Source: Rhizobium sp. Root482 (GTDB lineage: Bacteria > Pseudomonadota > Alphaproteobacteria > Rhizobiales > Rhizobiaceae). Taken from it: a stretch of DNA of 64,000 nucleotides. The stretch spans positions 14,683 to 78,682 of the forward strand of contig NZ_LMFA01000007.1 of NCBI RefSeq assembly GCF_001426565.1, written 5' to 3'. The position numbers and the translations under genes were made by a program. This document shows, one piece after another, positions 55,140 to 63,862 of this stretch. The notes under the pieces were generated by a model, which was not told the origin of the DNA, ran no database searches, and worked only from the letters and a program-made list of their open reading frames with translations. The first letter of the stretch is position 1; every line of letters begins with the position of its first letter.

Positions 55140-56324
55140 ATGGAACCGTATCCGAACAATGTAACGGAACGCGTGAACCCACGCATCGGAACACGATTCT
55201 GGATTTTCCCCCAACCTCCCTTCATCCCCGGCTACGAAGAGCCCGATCGCGTCTGGCTCTCGATCCTGCCCGACGAGATCCGTGACGGACCGAGCGACCA
55301 GTGGGTATACGTGGTCGATCCGTTGATCGAAAAACAGCCCTATGGTCCTGACGATCTGCCGCCGTTCGAAGGCGAGCGGCGCCCGGCGGCACGATCTGGC
55401 CCGGATCGCAACTTCGACAATATGGACCCGAAATCACGGGCCTACCTCGGCGTCCACGTCTATGCCTGCGTACATTTCGTGCTCGACATCTGGCAAAGCT
55501 ATCTGGGTCATCGCATCCGCTGGTTCTTCGACCCGGCCTTTCGCCGCCTGGAAATCATTCCCCTGGTCGACTGGGACAACGCCCATGCCGGCTACGGCTA
55601 TCTGGAGCTGGGAGCCTCCGATGTCGGCGGCGTGCTGCGGCCCTATGCGCTGAACTTCGACACAATCGCACACGAGGTCGGCCATTTCATCAGCCTGGCG
55701 GAACTCGGCATACCGATGATCACGTCGCGCGAGGCCGATTTCTTCCCGTTTTCCGAAGCCTTTTCCGACTGCGTGTCGCTGATTTCGCTGCTGCATTTCG
55801 GTTCCGCCGTCGACCGGCTGCTGCGTCGGACACAGGGCAATCTCCTACTTTCCAACGAGCTCAACCGCTTCGCCGAGACCAGTCCCGAGACGCAAATCCG
55901 TCTCGCCACCAACTTCCGCCGCATGTCGGAAACCACCCGCGAGCCGCACGACCGCTCGCTCCCCTTCCTCGGCGCGATCTTCGACAGCATCGTGGAGATC
56001 TATCATCGGCAATTGGTCAGGGACGGCTTTGCCGACAGGCGCCTTTTGAACGCCGATTTGCGTGACTTGACGCTGAGCGAGTTCGACGAGTTCCGCTCGC
56101 TGACCGAACGGTCATTTCGCGACCGGCCGCTGTATTTCAAGCTGGCGCTCGAGACCGCGCGTGACCAGGTCGGCAGTGCACTCGCCGCGTCGCTGCGTAC
56201 ACTTGATCCCAACACCATGACTCTCGAGCAAGTAGCACGGGCCGTCATCCAAGCTGCCAGCCGTGGCGGCGCCGATGCGCTCGAAGCGAATTTTGTGTGG
56301 CGTGAAATCATCGGTCCAAGATGA
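55140..56324 (+). CDS. HExxH gluzincin-like zinc-metalloprotease homologue
   Basis: The 394-residue protein has HEVGH (178-182) and a second Glu in FSEAFSD (Glu206 in SEAFSD), the pattern of thermolysin-like gluzincins (HExxH...E). There is no signal peptide or membrane helix, so it acts in the cytosol, unlike most M4 enzymes. An upstream GTG at 55101 is possible. The position between TfuA and a candidate substrate suggests a maturation protease that removes a leader or releases the product. No characterised family can be named from sequence alone. Confidence 0.8.
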   Translation: MEPYPNNVTERVNPRIGTRFWIFPQPPFIPGYEEPDRVWLSILPDEIRDGPSDQWVYVVDPLIEKQPYGPDDLPPFEGERRPAARSGPDRNFDNMDPKSRAYLGVHVYACVHFVLDIWQSYLGHRIRWFFDPAFRRLEIIPLVDWDNAHAGYGYLELGASDVGGVLRPYALNFDTIAHEVGHFISLAELGIPMITSREADFFPFSEAFSDCVSLISLLHFGSAVDRLLRRTQGNLLLSNELNRFAETSPETQIRLATNFRRMSETTREPHDRSLPFLGAIFDSIVEIYHRQLVRDGFADRRLLNADLRDLTLSEFDEFRSLTERSFRDRPLYFKLALETARDQVGSALAASLRTLDPNTMTLEQVARAVIQAASRGGADALEANFVWREIIGPR

Positions 56325-56342
56325 ACTCTAGGAGGGCAAACA

Positions 56343-57053
56343 ATGAGCGACTTTTGCGGTCCCTATCCGGGCGTGGGGGAGGAGCCGAAAGGCCTGCAGG
56401 TTCCTGACTACAGTACCTACAACCCAGGAGAAGTGAAACTGTATGGCCGACCTGCCACTCTTCTATCTGCAATCAACGACAACATGCTAAAGGAGAAAAT
56501 TTATGCCGCGATGAACTCGAACGAAACAATAAACAACCTGAATCCGGAAGCAAAAAAAGAAGTCGGTGGAATAATCGACGACCTAATAAGAGAGATTGAG
56601 AGAAAAACCGGCGAGGACGTCATCCTTTCCCTCTTGAACGGAAGAATAACATTCACTGCGCTTGGTGACGACGGAATTTATGCGCTGCCAATTACCATTG
56701 GTGGTCAGACGCTCCACAAGCAAGTCCGGCAATGCATGAAAAGCATCGGCGTCATCTACGGATATGCCTATGAAGGCCATTGCTACCGGTTGCCAAAACC
56801 GCAAATCATGTTCTTGCCGGAAGAGGCTCGCACCATCGTGCAGGACGATTGCGGATGCGACTGCGGATACGAGCCCAAGCTCGGATATGCCGTATGGCAA
56901 ATCGACAAGCTCGATGTGGTCGTTGCGCTCGACATCCGTGCCGACGACGTCAAGACGCTCGTCCTCGACGCCAATCTCCCGGGCAACCGTTCACCGCTTG
57001 CTTATGCGCAGACACAGGCGCTGGCTCCGCAACGTGGGCCAATGGGCGGATAG
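56343..57053 (+). CDS. Candidate YcaO/TfuA substrate protein with CGCDCG motif
   Basis: The 236-residue protein has a strong ribosome binding site (AGGAGGGCAAACA). The first 120 residues are soluble and helical and more AT-rich than their neighbours; the middle has strands. Cys residues are at 5, 131, 147 and clustered at 170, 172 and 174 (DDCGCDCGYEP), a plausible place for thioamide or thiazoline formation or metal binding. The C-terminus is proline- and glutamine-rich. I recognise no family. It is 19 bp after the HExxH gene, so probably the last gene of the operon. An IS21 remnant follows at once. Confidence 0.75.
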   Translation: MSDFCGPYPGVGEEPKGLQVPDYSTYNPGEVKLYGRPATLLSAINDNMLKEKIYAAMNSNETINNLNPEAKKEVGGIIDDLIREIERKTGEDVILSLLNGRITFTALGDDGIYALPITIGGQTLHKQVRQCMKSIGVIYGYAYEGHCYRLPKPQIMFLPEEARTIVQDDCGCDCGYEPKLGYAVWQIDKLDVVVALDIRADDVKTLVLDANLPGNRSPLAYAQTQALAPQRGPMGG

Positions 57054-57083
57054 AGCCAGGAAACGGACGCCAAATCGGGTGAT

Positions 57084-57605
57084 CTCATGCGTCTGCAGCA
57101 GGTAGGCCCTGACCAAAAAGGCGCGGCTGTGCGACAGCTTGATGTGAGCGACCTGTAGCTTCGTGCGCTCGCCGCCGATCACGGCATAGTCCTAACTCCA
57201 ATCAAACTGGAATGCTTCACCTGGGCGGAAAGACAGCGGAACGAATACGCCGCGGTCCGTCGTCTGCTGCTCACGTTGCCGATCAGCCCGCCAATCACGG
57301 GCGAAGGCCGCGACCCGGCCATAGGAGCCGGTAAAGCCGAGAGCCACCAGATCGGCATGGAGCTGCTTCAACGTCCTGCGCTGTTTGCGCGATCTTCCGG
57401 TCTCTTTCTTCAGCCAGGCCGCCAGTTTGTCAGCAAAAGGATCAAGCTTGCTCGGTCGTTCTGGTATCGTGAACGTCGGCTCGATCGTACCAGCGCTCAG
57501 ATACTTCGCGATCGTGTTGCGCGACAGCCCGGTGCGCCGGCTGATCTCACGGATCGACTGCTTCTCTCGCAGCGCCATCCGACGGATGATGTTTAAAAGT
57601 CCCAT
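57084..57605 (-). pseudogene. istA: IS21-family transposase IstA, 5' fragment with nonsense codon
   Basis: From the ATG at 57605 the frame reads GLLNIIRRMALREKQSIREI, the helix-turn-helix of IstA (RTGLSRNTIAKYL), and continues to EAFQFDWS. A TAG replaces a sense codon there, and the same frame continues with DYAVIGGERTKLQVAHIKLS up to LQTHE, where the similarity ends. The DDE domain and istB are missing, so the element cannot move. Confidence 0.9.
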
Positions 57606-57716
57606 GTGGATCACTCCGTTGCCCCCGTCGCTCACCGCGTTGGGGGAAGGTTCACATGCTCAATTCTCAATGGAAATTATGCGCCTAACCGGCTCAGTTC
57701 TGCGTGGAAACCAACA
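57084..57716 (-). mobile_element. Truncated IS21-family element (left end present)
   Basis: The IstA fragment is preceded by the left terminus: read on the minus strand the element begins TGTTGGTTTCC at 57716. Two related direct repeats typical of IS21 ends lie at 57659-57678 and 57693-57712 (CTCAxTTCTxxxTGGAAAxx). The right end and istB are lost at about 57084. Confidence 0.78.
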
Positions 57717-58005
57717 CCTGGTACAAAAAACCGTCAGACATGCTCCCAATCGACCTCAAGATTGAAGACTATTCGACCAACGAGAAAATCGGATATCTGC
57801 CTCGGAAGCTGACACAGGTGACAGACACCCCGTTCGATAACGAACGTCCCGGCGACATCGCGTATTACGCGCCATGGGCGATCTGGTCTTCTTCTACGAC
57901 AGCTACCGATATTCGAAAGGGCTTATCCGCCTCGGGTGCTTCGATGAAGGCTTTGAGCCTCTTTTGACCCGCGGCGAGTTTCCTTTGCGTATCGAGCACC
58001 TCTGA
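57717..58005 (+). pseudogene. Cyclophilin-like domain protein, truncated by IS21 and frameshifted
   Basis: Right after the IS21 end the frame reads DMLPIDLKIEDYSTNEKIGY and LPRKLTQV, then GDIAYYAPW, which is the cyclophilin-like fold of small bacterial proteins. After APW the frame is lost; in the next frame it continues GDLVFFYDSYRYSKGLIRLG and ends RGEFPLRIEHL, with a stop at 58005. One missing G in TGGGGC explains this. The first 20-30 residues are missing at the IS end. Confidence 0.82.
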
Positions 58006-58447
58006 AATCACGCCAAAACGCCAGCTAAATCTCCAAAACCTTTAGCTGCGGGAATGAAGGCGCTGAGACAGCTTAGACAATTAGCCACGAAACCTGCCGC
58101 AGCGCGAGGGGAACACGGTCATTCGCCGCCCCTTACCGGGGCTAAGACGCGGACAAAATTACACAATTTTAAGAGATTGGTACCGAGACTGCTTTGGCGG
58201 AAATTCTTGGTAGCGGGAGACCGTTATGGTCAGAACGGCCGGCAGGGTGAACCGAACGTGGTCAGCTTAGGAACATGGCAAATTTCCGTGGTTAAAGCGG
58301 TCCAAAAATACATCGATGTGGCGGCTAGTCCGTCGGCCGCCAACGACGGGCGCGCGGGTGTTCTAAATACATTTGAAGCGTGACGGATGGCGGCCACTTC
58401 ACCACGGAAGCGCCCTGCCTGATCTTTGTTTATCGAAGGAGGCGCCG
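58006..58447. other. Intergenic region
   Basis: About 440 bp with no gene that I can support and no clear structure. Confidence 0.4.
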
Positions 58448-58699
58448 ATGTCAGACCAGACCAAATCCACCAAGCTTGTCGTTCTCGCGGCATTCGACCT
58501 CGACGACGAGGGCAATCTCTACCCGGCTTTCGAAGCGCGCCAGGTAGACAACGCAGAGCGAGCGGTGCGCGAGGCGAGGATGATCGCCGACGAGCACGCG
58601 GGCGTCGTCGCCTGGAGCCGTGACGCGGATCCGATGGTCGGGGAGTACGGCCCGCCGACTATCCTTTATCAGAACGGGCAGATACCGGGGATGGAGTGA
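58448..58699 (+). CDS. Small conserved hypothetical protein
   Basis: The 83-residue acidic protein has a strong ribosome binding site (AAGGAGG 7 bases before the ATG). It has a beta-helix-like start (KLVVLAAFDLDDEGNLYPAF), a helix (RAVREARMIADEH) and a Gly/Pro-rich end. It resembles small rhizobial proteins of unknown function. It is the first gene of the post-IS segment. Confidence 0.7.
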   Translation: MSDQTKSTKLVVLAAFDLDDEGNLYPAFEARQVDNAERAVREARMIADEHAGVVAWSRDADPMVGEYGPPTILYQNGQIPGME

Positions 58700-58796
58700 C
58701 GGCGACGCCCAGCAAAAGCAATGGCTCCGTCGGCTTGACTTCAAGGTCCAAATTCCTGCAATCAGAGAAAGGTCATCTCTCGAAGGTTCCCCGAAA

Positions 58797-61280
58797 ATGA
58801 AGTTCGACGCGCGCCACCTGCCGACTAAGATCGACGACTACGATGTTTGTGTGATCGGCAGCGGCCCCGCCGGACTTACGGTGGCCTTGGAGCTGATGCA
58901 TTCGGGAAAGCGCGTAGGCGTTTTGGAAGCCGGCGGCGCTGACAGTACCGATGACAAAGCGGAAAACGATAAGGCGGTTGAGAGCCGGGGCATCGAGATC
59001 CGACCGGAATCCAGAGAGCGAATACTCGGCGGATCATCGGAGACTTGGTCCGGTTTTATAGCTCCGCTCGACCCGATCGATTTTGAGCCTAGACCGGGCA
59101 GCCATGATGGGTGGCCCATTTCGTCTACTGAAATTACTGACCACCTAGACAAAACTGGCCATCGCTACGGGCTTCCACACTCGTCGGCATTTGCTCCGGT
59201 GAGCGGCGATCCCGATGCAATCCAACGGTTCGGTCTCAGCGGAAAGACTTTCCGCGTTCAGCGGCCGCCGCTACGCTATCGGCAAAAGTTTGAACACGCG
59301 TTTTTATCGCCCAACCTGGATCTGATTTTTGGCGCCACCGTGACCAGGCTAGTATCAGAGACGGACGGACGCGTTTCCAGCGTTAAACAGGCCTTGTTCG
59401 TTGACAGGAACGGCGATGAGCACGCTGTAGGCTCACGTATTTTCATCTTGGCTGCGTCGGCGATTGAGTCAGTGCGCATCGCGCTCAATTCGGACCAAAT
59501 AGGGAACGAATACGATCAGCTCGGTCGGTATTTCATGAATCATCCGAAGGCAAATGTTGCTAGGGTGCATTTTCCAGAGCCGCTCCCCCGAGACCACTTT
59601 TTCTTCGAGACTGGAGATGAAAAGAGTGGTCGCTATGTCGGTCTGAGGCTTTCAGAAGACATACAACGAAAAGACAATTTGCTGAACTCCTACATCCGAC
59701 TTGAGCCTTCAAGAAATAGCGGGTCCTATCCTCGCGCTGAAAAACTCTCACGCGCTTTCAAGCAGCTAAAGCGACGAGGCCTCGCCGATGGACCAATGGA
59801 GGCCACTAAGGCGGTTGGCAGCCTTTTAGCAAGTTTTGTTGGCCTCCCCGAGATGGTCGCTCGATCGATGAACCGGCGAAAATCGAAAGCGGAAAACTCT
59901 GTGGCGGGCGCAGTCGTTCGATGTTTCACGGAAATGGAGCCGGACCCGGATAATCGTATTGAGCTGTCTACGGCAAGCGATCGATTTGGTTTACCTATCC
60001 CCCGGGTCTCTCACAGCCAATCTGACGCAAGCATCCATTCAGTCGAACGCCTTCTTTCCGCCGCGGAGCGCATGTTCGCAGCTACGTCGGGTAAAATGGT
60101 CAGAACCGTCGATAGTCTCCGAGATGCGCTGAACAATGACGCGAGCCACCATCTCGGCGGCTTGAGGATGGGGACCGATCCCGCAAACTCGGTTGTTGAT
60201 ACCAACTTGAAGTTCCATTCAGTCGATAACCTTTACGCCGCAGGTGGTGCGGTATTCCCCACCGGCGGATGTGCAAATCCAACGCTTACAATCATCGGCC
60301 TCTCGATGAGACTGGCGGCGACTATCAACGAAACCCTGGTTAGCCGTGCAGGAAGTGTGAATGCTCGTGAACGGAAGGGGACGGGCTTTATAATTATCGG
60401 TGCGGGCCGGCGCGTTCGGGAGGACGTCCTTCCTGCGTTAGAACGTCTCATTGGGCGCGCTTATGTTTCCGGGATTTACGCAACGAGTAAAAGCGCGGTC
60501 GTCGGTCTCGACGATGTCTATGATGTCGAGCCCATTTCGAGTTTAAATGCGGAGGCTCTTGCCCCGTCGCAATTCATCTATGTGGCCGTTCCCCCGAAAA
60601 AGCTGGCATCTATTCTGAGCCGACTTACCGAATTCGACTGTTCTGACAAAACACTCGTCGTCGACACGCCCACTTTGCGAAATAAAGAACTCGATGCACT
60701 CTATTCCAGGTTTCTGAAGGTGGCGGTGGCTGAAGACTCTGCATATCTGCCGTGGATCAAGCTTTTAACGAACAAGTATGCGCCGATCGAACGGGTGGAA
60801 TTCGACCGATCCGCTTATGCCTATCACGCAGTAGCGCTGGCTAAGACAATCCTTGCCAACGGGGGCGCTCGTCCAGTTGTCAAAAAAACCGCTGGAAGCA
60901 AACGAACGAAAACGTTCCATTTTGATAACGGTCGTACAAGCAAGCTCATCGGCCCGCGTGACTACAAGTCGGGCGCGATGAGATTCCTCGCATCTGATGG
61001 GACCATAATCGACACTAAACCACGATCAGACAGCGACGTAGTAATCTGCCCCAGGGTCGAAGAATTCCGCTGCATCGGCTTCCAACAAGGTGCAAATTTC
61101 ATTGCACTTTCACCTCAAGAGACCGATCTGGCAGGCTCCTTTTCGCCCGAAGACACTATTGTCTCGCGAATGCTTGACATAAAGCGAGTTGGCCTCATGC
61201 GTTTGCTATCTGATTTATTGAGTGGTGGGGATGGGTACACCCTTAAGGAAGGGCTGGATGACGCCCAGGCTACGGAGTAG
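58797..61280 (+). CDS. GMC-type oxidoreductase fused to a Gfo/Idh-like NAD-binding domain
   Basis: The 827-residue protein has an FAD motif GSGPAG (21-26), the GMC body and the conserved end with HHLGGLRMGTDP and NPTLTIIGLSMRLA (to about residue 520). From about residue 528 a second Rossmann fold begins (GFIIIGAGRRVREDVLPALE) and is similar to Gfo/Idh/MocA dehydrogenases (YVAVPPKKLASIL). A fusion of an FAD alcohol oxidase and an NAD dehydrogenase suggests a coupled two-step sugar or polyol oxidation. The start at 58797 has only a weak AAGG upstream. The acyltransferase downstream suggests a role in surface polysaccharide. Confidence 0.85.
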   Translation: MKFDARHLPTKIDDYDVCVIGSGPAGLTVALELMHSGKRVGVLEAGGADSTDDKAENDKAVESRGIEIRPESRERILGGSSETWSGFIAPLDPIDFEPRPGSHDGWPISSTEITDHLDKTGHRYGLPHSSAFAPVSGDPDAIQRFGLSGKTFRVQRPPLRYRQKFEHAFLSPNLDLIFGATVTRLVSETDGRVSSVKQALFVDRNGDEHAVGSRIFILAASAIESVRIALNSDQIGNEYDQLGRYFMNHPKANVARVHFPEPLPRDHFFFETGDEKSGRYVGLRLSEDIQRKDNLLNSYIRLEPSRNSGSYPRAEKLSRAFKQLKRRGLADGPMEATKAVGSLLASFVGLPEMVARSMNRRKSKAENSVAGAVVRCFTEMEPDPDNRIELSTASDRFGLPIPRVSHSQSDASIHSVERLLSAAERMFAATSGKMVRTVDSLRDALNNDASHHLGGLRMGTDPANSVVDTNLKFHSVDNLYAAGGAVFPTGGCANPTLTIIGLSMRLAATINETLVSRAGSVNARERKGTGFIIIGAGRRVREDVLPALERLIGRAYVSGIYATSKSAVVGLDDVYDVEPISSLNAEALAPSQFIYVAVPPKKLASILSRLTEFDCSDKTLVVDTPTLRNKELDALYSRFLKVAVAEDSAYLPWIKLLTNKYAPIERVEFDRSAYAYHAVALAKTILANGGARPVVKKTAGSKRTKTFHFDNGRTSKLIGPRDYKSGAMRFLASDGTIIDTKPRSDSDVVICPRVEEFRCIGFQQGANFIALSPQETDLAGSFSPEDTIVSRMLDIKRVGLMRLLSDLLSGGDGYTLKEGLDDAQATE

Positions 61281-61288
61281 CACAAGAC

Positions 61289-61822
61289 ATGCTATTCCAT
61301 TCAATACGTGCCTTCATAGTTAGGTTGAAATCCTGCGGCGCAGTGAAATTTGATGGCAGGTGCAGAATATCGCCAGGGGCGATCTTCGAGGCTGGAAAAG
61401 GCGGTTGTGTCCGCATTGGCCACAACTGCGATGTCCGTCACGGGGCAATGATACTCGGTTTTGGAGGGCGGGTTCGCCTGGGACGAAACGTCAGTCTGAA
61501 CCCGTATTCAATTATTTACGGTCATGGCGGAGTAAACATAGGTGACGACGTGCGAATTGCAGCCCACGTCGTGATTGTGGCTTTCAATCACCGGTTCGCC
61601 GATAGAGACAAACCGATAAAGAAGCAGGGAAATACGAAAAAGGGTATCGAAATCGGAAACGACGTCTGGATTGGGGCTGGCGCAAAAATTTTAGACGGCA
61701 CCCGCATCGCGGACGGGTGTGTGATAGGCGCAAACGCTGTTCTATCCGGTCAGACGGTGCCATTCGGAATTTATGCAGGGGCGCCCGCGAAGTTGATCAA
61801 ACTACGAGGAGCGCCCGGCTGA
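61289..61822 (+). CDS. Hexapeptide-repeat acyltransferase (WbbJ/LbH type)
   Basis: The 177-residue protein is built of left-handed beta-helix hexapeptide repeats ([IV]-G-x-x repeats such as IGHNCDVRHG, IGDDVRIAAH, IGNDVWIGAG, IADGCVIGANAVLSG) and has a catalytic His in VAFNHRFAD. Relatives O-acetylate sugars in polysaccharides. It lies 8 bp after the GMC gene, so the two are co-transcribed. Confidence 0.9.
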   Translation: MLFHSIRAFIVRLKSCGAVKFDGRCRISPGAIFEAGKGGCVRIGHNCDVRHGAMILGFGGRVRLGRNVSLNPYSIIYGHGGVNIGDDVRIAAHVVIVAFNHRFADRDKPIKKQGNTKKGIEIGNDVWIGAGAKILDGTRIADGCVIGANAVLSGQTVPFGIYAGAPAKLIKLRGAPG

Positions 61823-61867
61823 CATCCCCATACAGTGTCGGACACTCCAGCAATGCACTGGACCGGC

Positions 61868-62527
61868 TTACTTGGTCACGATACAATTGAAGCCTGTTGT
61901 GAAGTAGGGTGTAGTGACGCGCCCTAATATCGGCTTCAAAATAAGCATCATCGGCAAATTCCACAGGAATAGGAGCTGCACAGCCACATCTATCCGCTTG
62001 TCCTTGAACCACAAGCTGCGCACCAAGAGATGCATCGCCGTCCGCCCCCAGCTAGCCCGAGCGCGAATATCCACACCCGAGAAATTCTGGAAAAGCTTGC
62101 GAAACCCGAACTCGGTATATCGAAAAAAGTCATAGGGTGCGTCGTGGAGAGGAAATAACATCGGGCCCGACACAAATGCTTTCCCATTCTCCTTCAGGAT
62201 GTGGCGAATATTCTCTGCCGCTGCATATGGGTCAACAACATGCTCGATAACTTCTGCGCAGATGAGATAGTCAAAAGATGCGGCATCCAGTTTTGTAGCC
62301 GTTAAGTCGTCGACAATATCGGGCTTGCGCTTCGGATCGATATCGGAACTGACAATAAGGACGCCTGGCGCGACATTGGATTTTATTACATCCATTACCT
62401 CACCCCCCGCGCCGATATTCAGAACCCGACTTCCAGAGGGGATTGCTCGGACGAACTCCGACAATCCAATATTTAGTGGCTTGCGCGATAAGCGTTTCGC
62501 AAGTTTCTTAAGCGGTCTCTTTAACAC
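61868..62527 (-). CDS. Class I SAM-dependent methyltransferase
   Basis: The 219-residue protein has motif I VLNIGAGGEVMDVI and acidic beta2 (SSDIDPKRKPDIV), then FDYLICAEVIEHVVDPYAAA, which is the AEVIEHV motif of Ubi/Coq and sugar-type methyltransferases. It is convergent with the acyltransferase gene. A GTG start at 62527 is used, with a GGGG element upstream. It may modify a sugar or lipid carrier. Confidence 0.85.
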   Translation of the reverse strand: MLKRPLKKLAKRLSRKPLNIGLSEFVRAIPSGSRVLNIGAGGEVMDVIKSNVAPGVLIVSSDIDPKRKPDIVDDLTATKLDAASFDYLICAEVIEHVVDPYAAAENIRHILKENGKAFVSGPMLFPLHDAPYDFFRYTEFGFRKLFQNFSGVDIRARASWGRTAMHLLVRSLWFKDKRIDVAVQLLFLWNLPMMLILKPILGRVTTPYFTTGFNCIVTK

Positions 62528-62986
62528 GCGCGCCCCGATGCAAAATTCTGTGAGGTTGTTGTGGCAACGGCTTACCTAGTAAGAATTGAACAATCAACCT
62601 CTCCACATCTACGCCGACCATTAAAGTCAAATGACATTTCTAACACGACCTACTGCCCCGGTAGCCGCTCAGCCGGCCGGCCATTGATCCCGACAGGCCG
62701 CCCTAGCTCGCGTTCAAGCCGCTGCTGGTTTTCCTTCAGGTCCATGATGATGTCTCTTGCGCCATAGATGCCGCCTTGGGCCTGCTTCGGTTCATCAATC
62801 TGCCTTTGCGCGGCGCCGATCGACTGGTCGAAGGTTTCGTCGAGGGGCGTAATCTGAGGCCGTTGTCTCCCTGTCCGCATGCCGCCGCACTGACGAAGAG
62901 GTGAAGGCCGCGCTACTTGATGCTGCCGATATGATCTGGACGCAGAAGATCGTGTTAGATGCGAAGGACGAGGTTTTGAGGGGCGA
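62528..62986. other. Region of small or decayed genes
   Basis: A 76-codon minus-strand frame (62650-62880; ending LERELGRPVGINGRPAERLPGQ) has coding-like composition but a weak start. On the + strand 62868-62986 gives TDEEVKAALLDAADMIWTQK, ending in a stop that overlaps the next ATG (ATGA). Neither is recognised; both may be remnants. Confidence 0.35.
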
Positions 62987-63334
62987 ATGAGGGGTGTAGC
63001 CCCGGAGGCGGAAGTGTCAGAACTTCAAGAGCGCATCTTGCTTATCGCGTTAGCCATCTTCGGCTACCTGGTGTTCTTCGGACCCATCGCTTTGCGTGGA
63101 TCACAGATGTTTTCGGGTGGCCATGACTCAATCAATCGTCTCACACCTGGACGCAGTTCCACGGCCTCATCTCGGCAGCTTCATAAAGCGTTTGCTATTA
63201 ACTTCTTTAGCGCGCACTGTCCCACGGTCGGCAGCCATCAACACGGGCGCTGCCGCGTAAGGGCTGATTTCCCTTCCCCAATCGTAAAGGAGGACCATCG
63301 ATGTCTTCCACTTTCTATAATATTCAATGGATGA
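62987..63334 (+). CDS. Possible small membrane protein
   Basis: The ATG overlaps the stop of the preceding short frame. Residues 13-36 (ERILLIALAIFGYLVFFGPIAL) form one hydrophobic helix. The rest has a composition unlike a natural protein, so the real end may be earlier or the gene may be broken. Low confidence. Confidence 0.3.
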   Translation: MRGVAPEAEVSELQERILLIALAIFGYLVFFGPIALRGSQMFSGGHDSINRLTPGRSSTASSRQLHKAFAINFFSAHCPTVGSHQHGRCRVRADFPSPIVKEDHRCLPLSIIFNG

Positions 63335-63447
63335 ACGCATGTGGCTCAGTTCGCCGCTTCCGATATATAGACTTCTTGATCAAATCGAGCCCGGCACTCA
63401 GCCTGGGGTTCGTCGCCTTCATCACGTTCAAGGATCTCCCCTGGTAG
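63301..63447 (+). CDS. Very small protein with strong ribosome binding site
   Basis: A 48-residue frame begins 7 bases after AAGGAGG. It reads STFYNIQWMNACGSVRRFRY and ends SLGFVAFITFKDLPW. No family is recognised. The ribosome binding site is the strongest in this end of the window, but the frame may be the start of a decayed gene. Confidence 0.35.
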   Translation: MSSTFYNIQWMNACGSVRRFRYIDFLIKSSPALSLGFVAFITFKDLPW

Positions 63448-63576
63448 TATTCGATCGAATGCCGCGATGATTGAGCCCGTCCTGAAAGCGAGGACACGGT
63501 AACAATCCGCGCTGCAACTGTCGGTGTGCTACCGACCATTGGAATGAAGGACGATGTTGCGGAGGTTACGCCTGCC

Positions 63577-63845
63577 ATGACGACGCGAACGAAACATAGA
63601 ACCGTTCATTTCAACGCGCCGGCATTGCTGGATGGTCTCGAATCCCCCCTGGGGGCCGGCGACTACGAATTGAGTGAAGACGAAGAGCTGATCGAGGGGA
63701 TTTCCTGGCTTGCTTACCGTCGTGTCGCGACATTCATCACCATCCCCCAACATTAGCGAACGGCAATGTAGCCCGCATGCTACCGGTTGATGCGGAAGCC
63801 ATTGAAGAATTGCACCGCCGCGATGGCATTGGTGAACCTCGGTAG
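63577..63845 (+). pseudogene. Small rhizobial hypothetical gene, frameshifted
   Basis: The frame reads TVHFNAPALLDGLESPLGAG, DYELSEDEELIEG and AYRRVATFITI, similar to a family of about 80-residue rhizobial proteins, then stops after IPQH. The neighbouring frame continues with NGNVARMLPVDAEAIEELHR and stops at 63845, as expected for the family's C-terminus. A missing C in the CCCCC run at about 63745 would explain it. The start (63577 or 63544) is uncertain. Confidence 0.65.
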
Positions 63846-63862
63846 GAATGGGAGTTTAGTTC

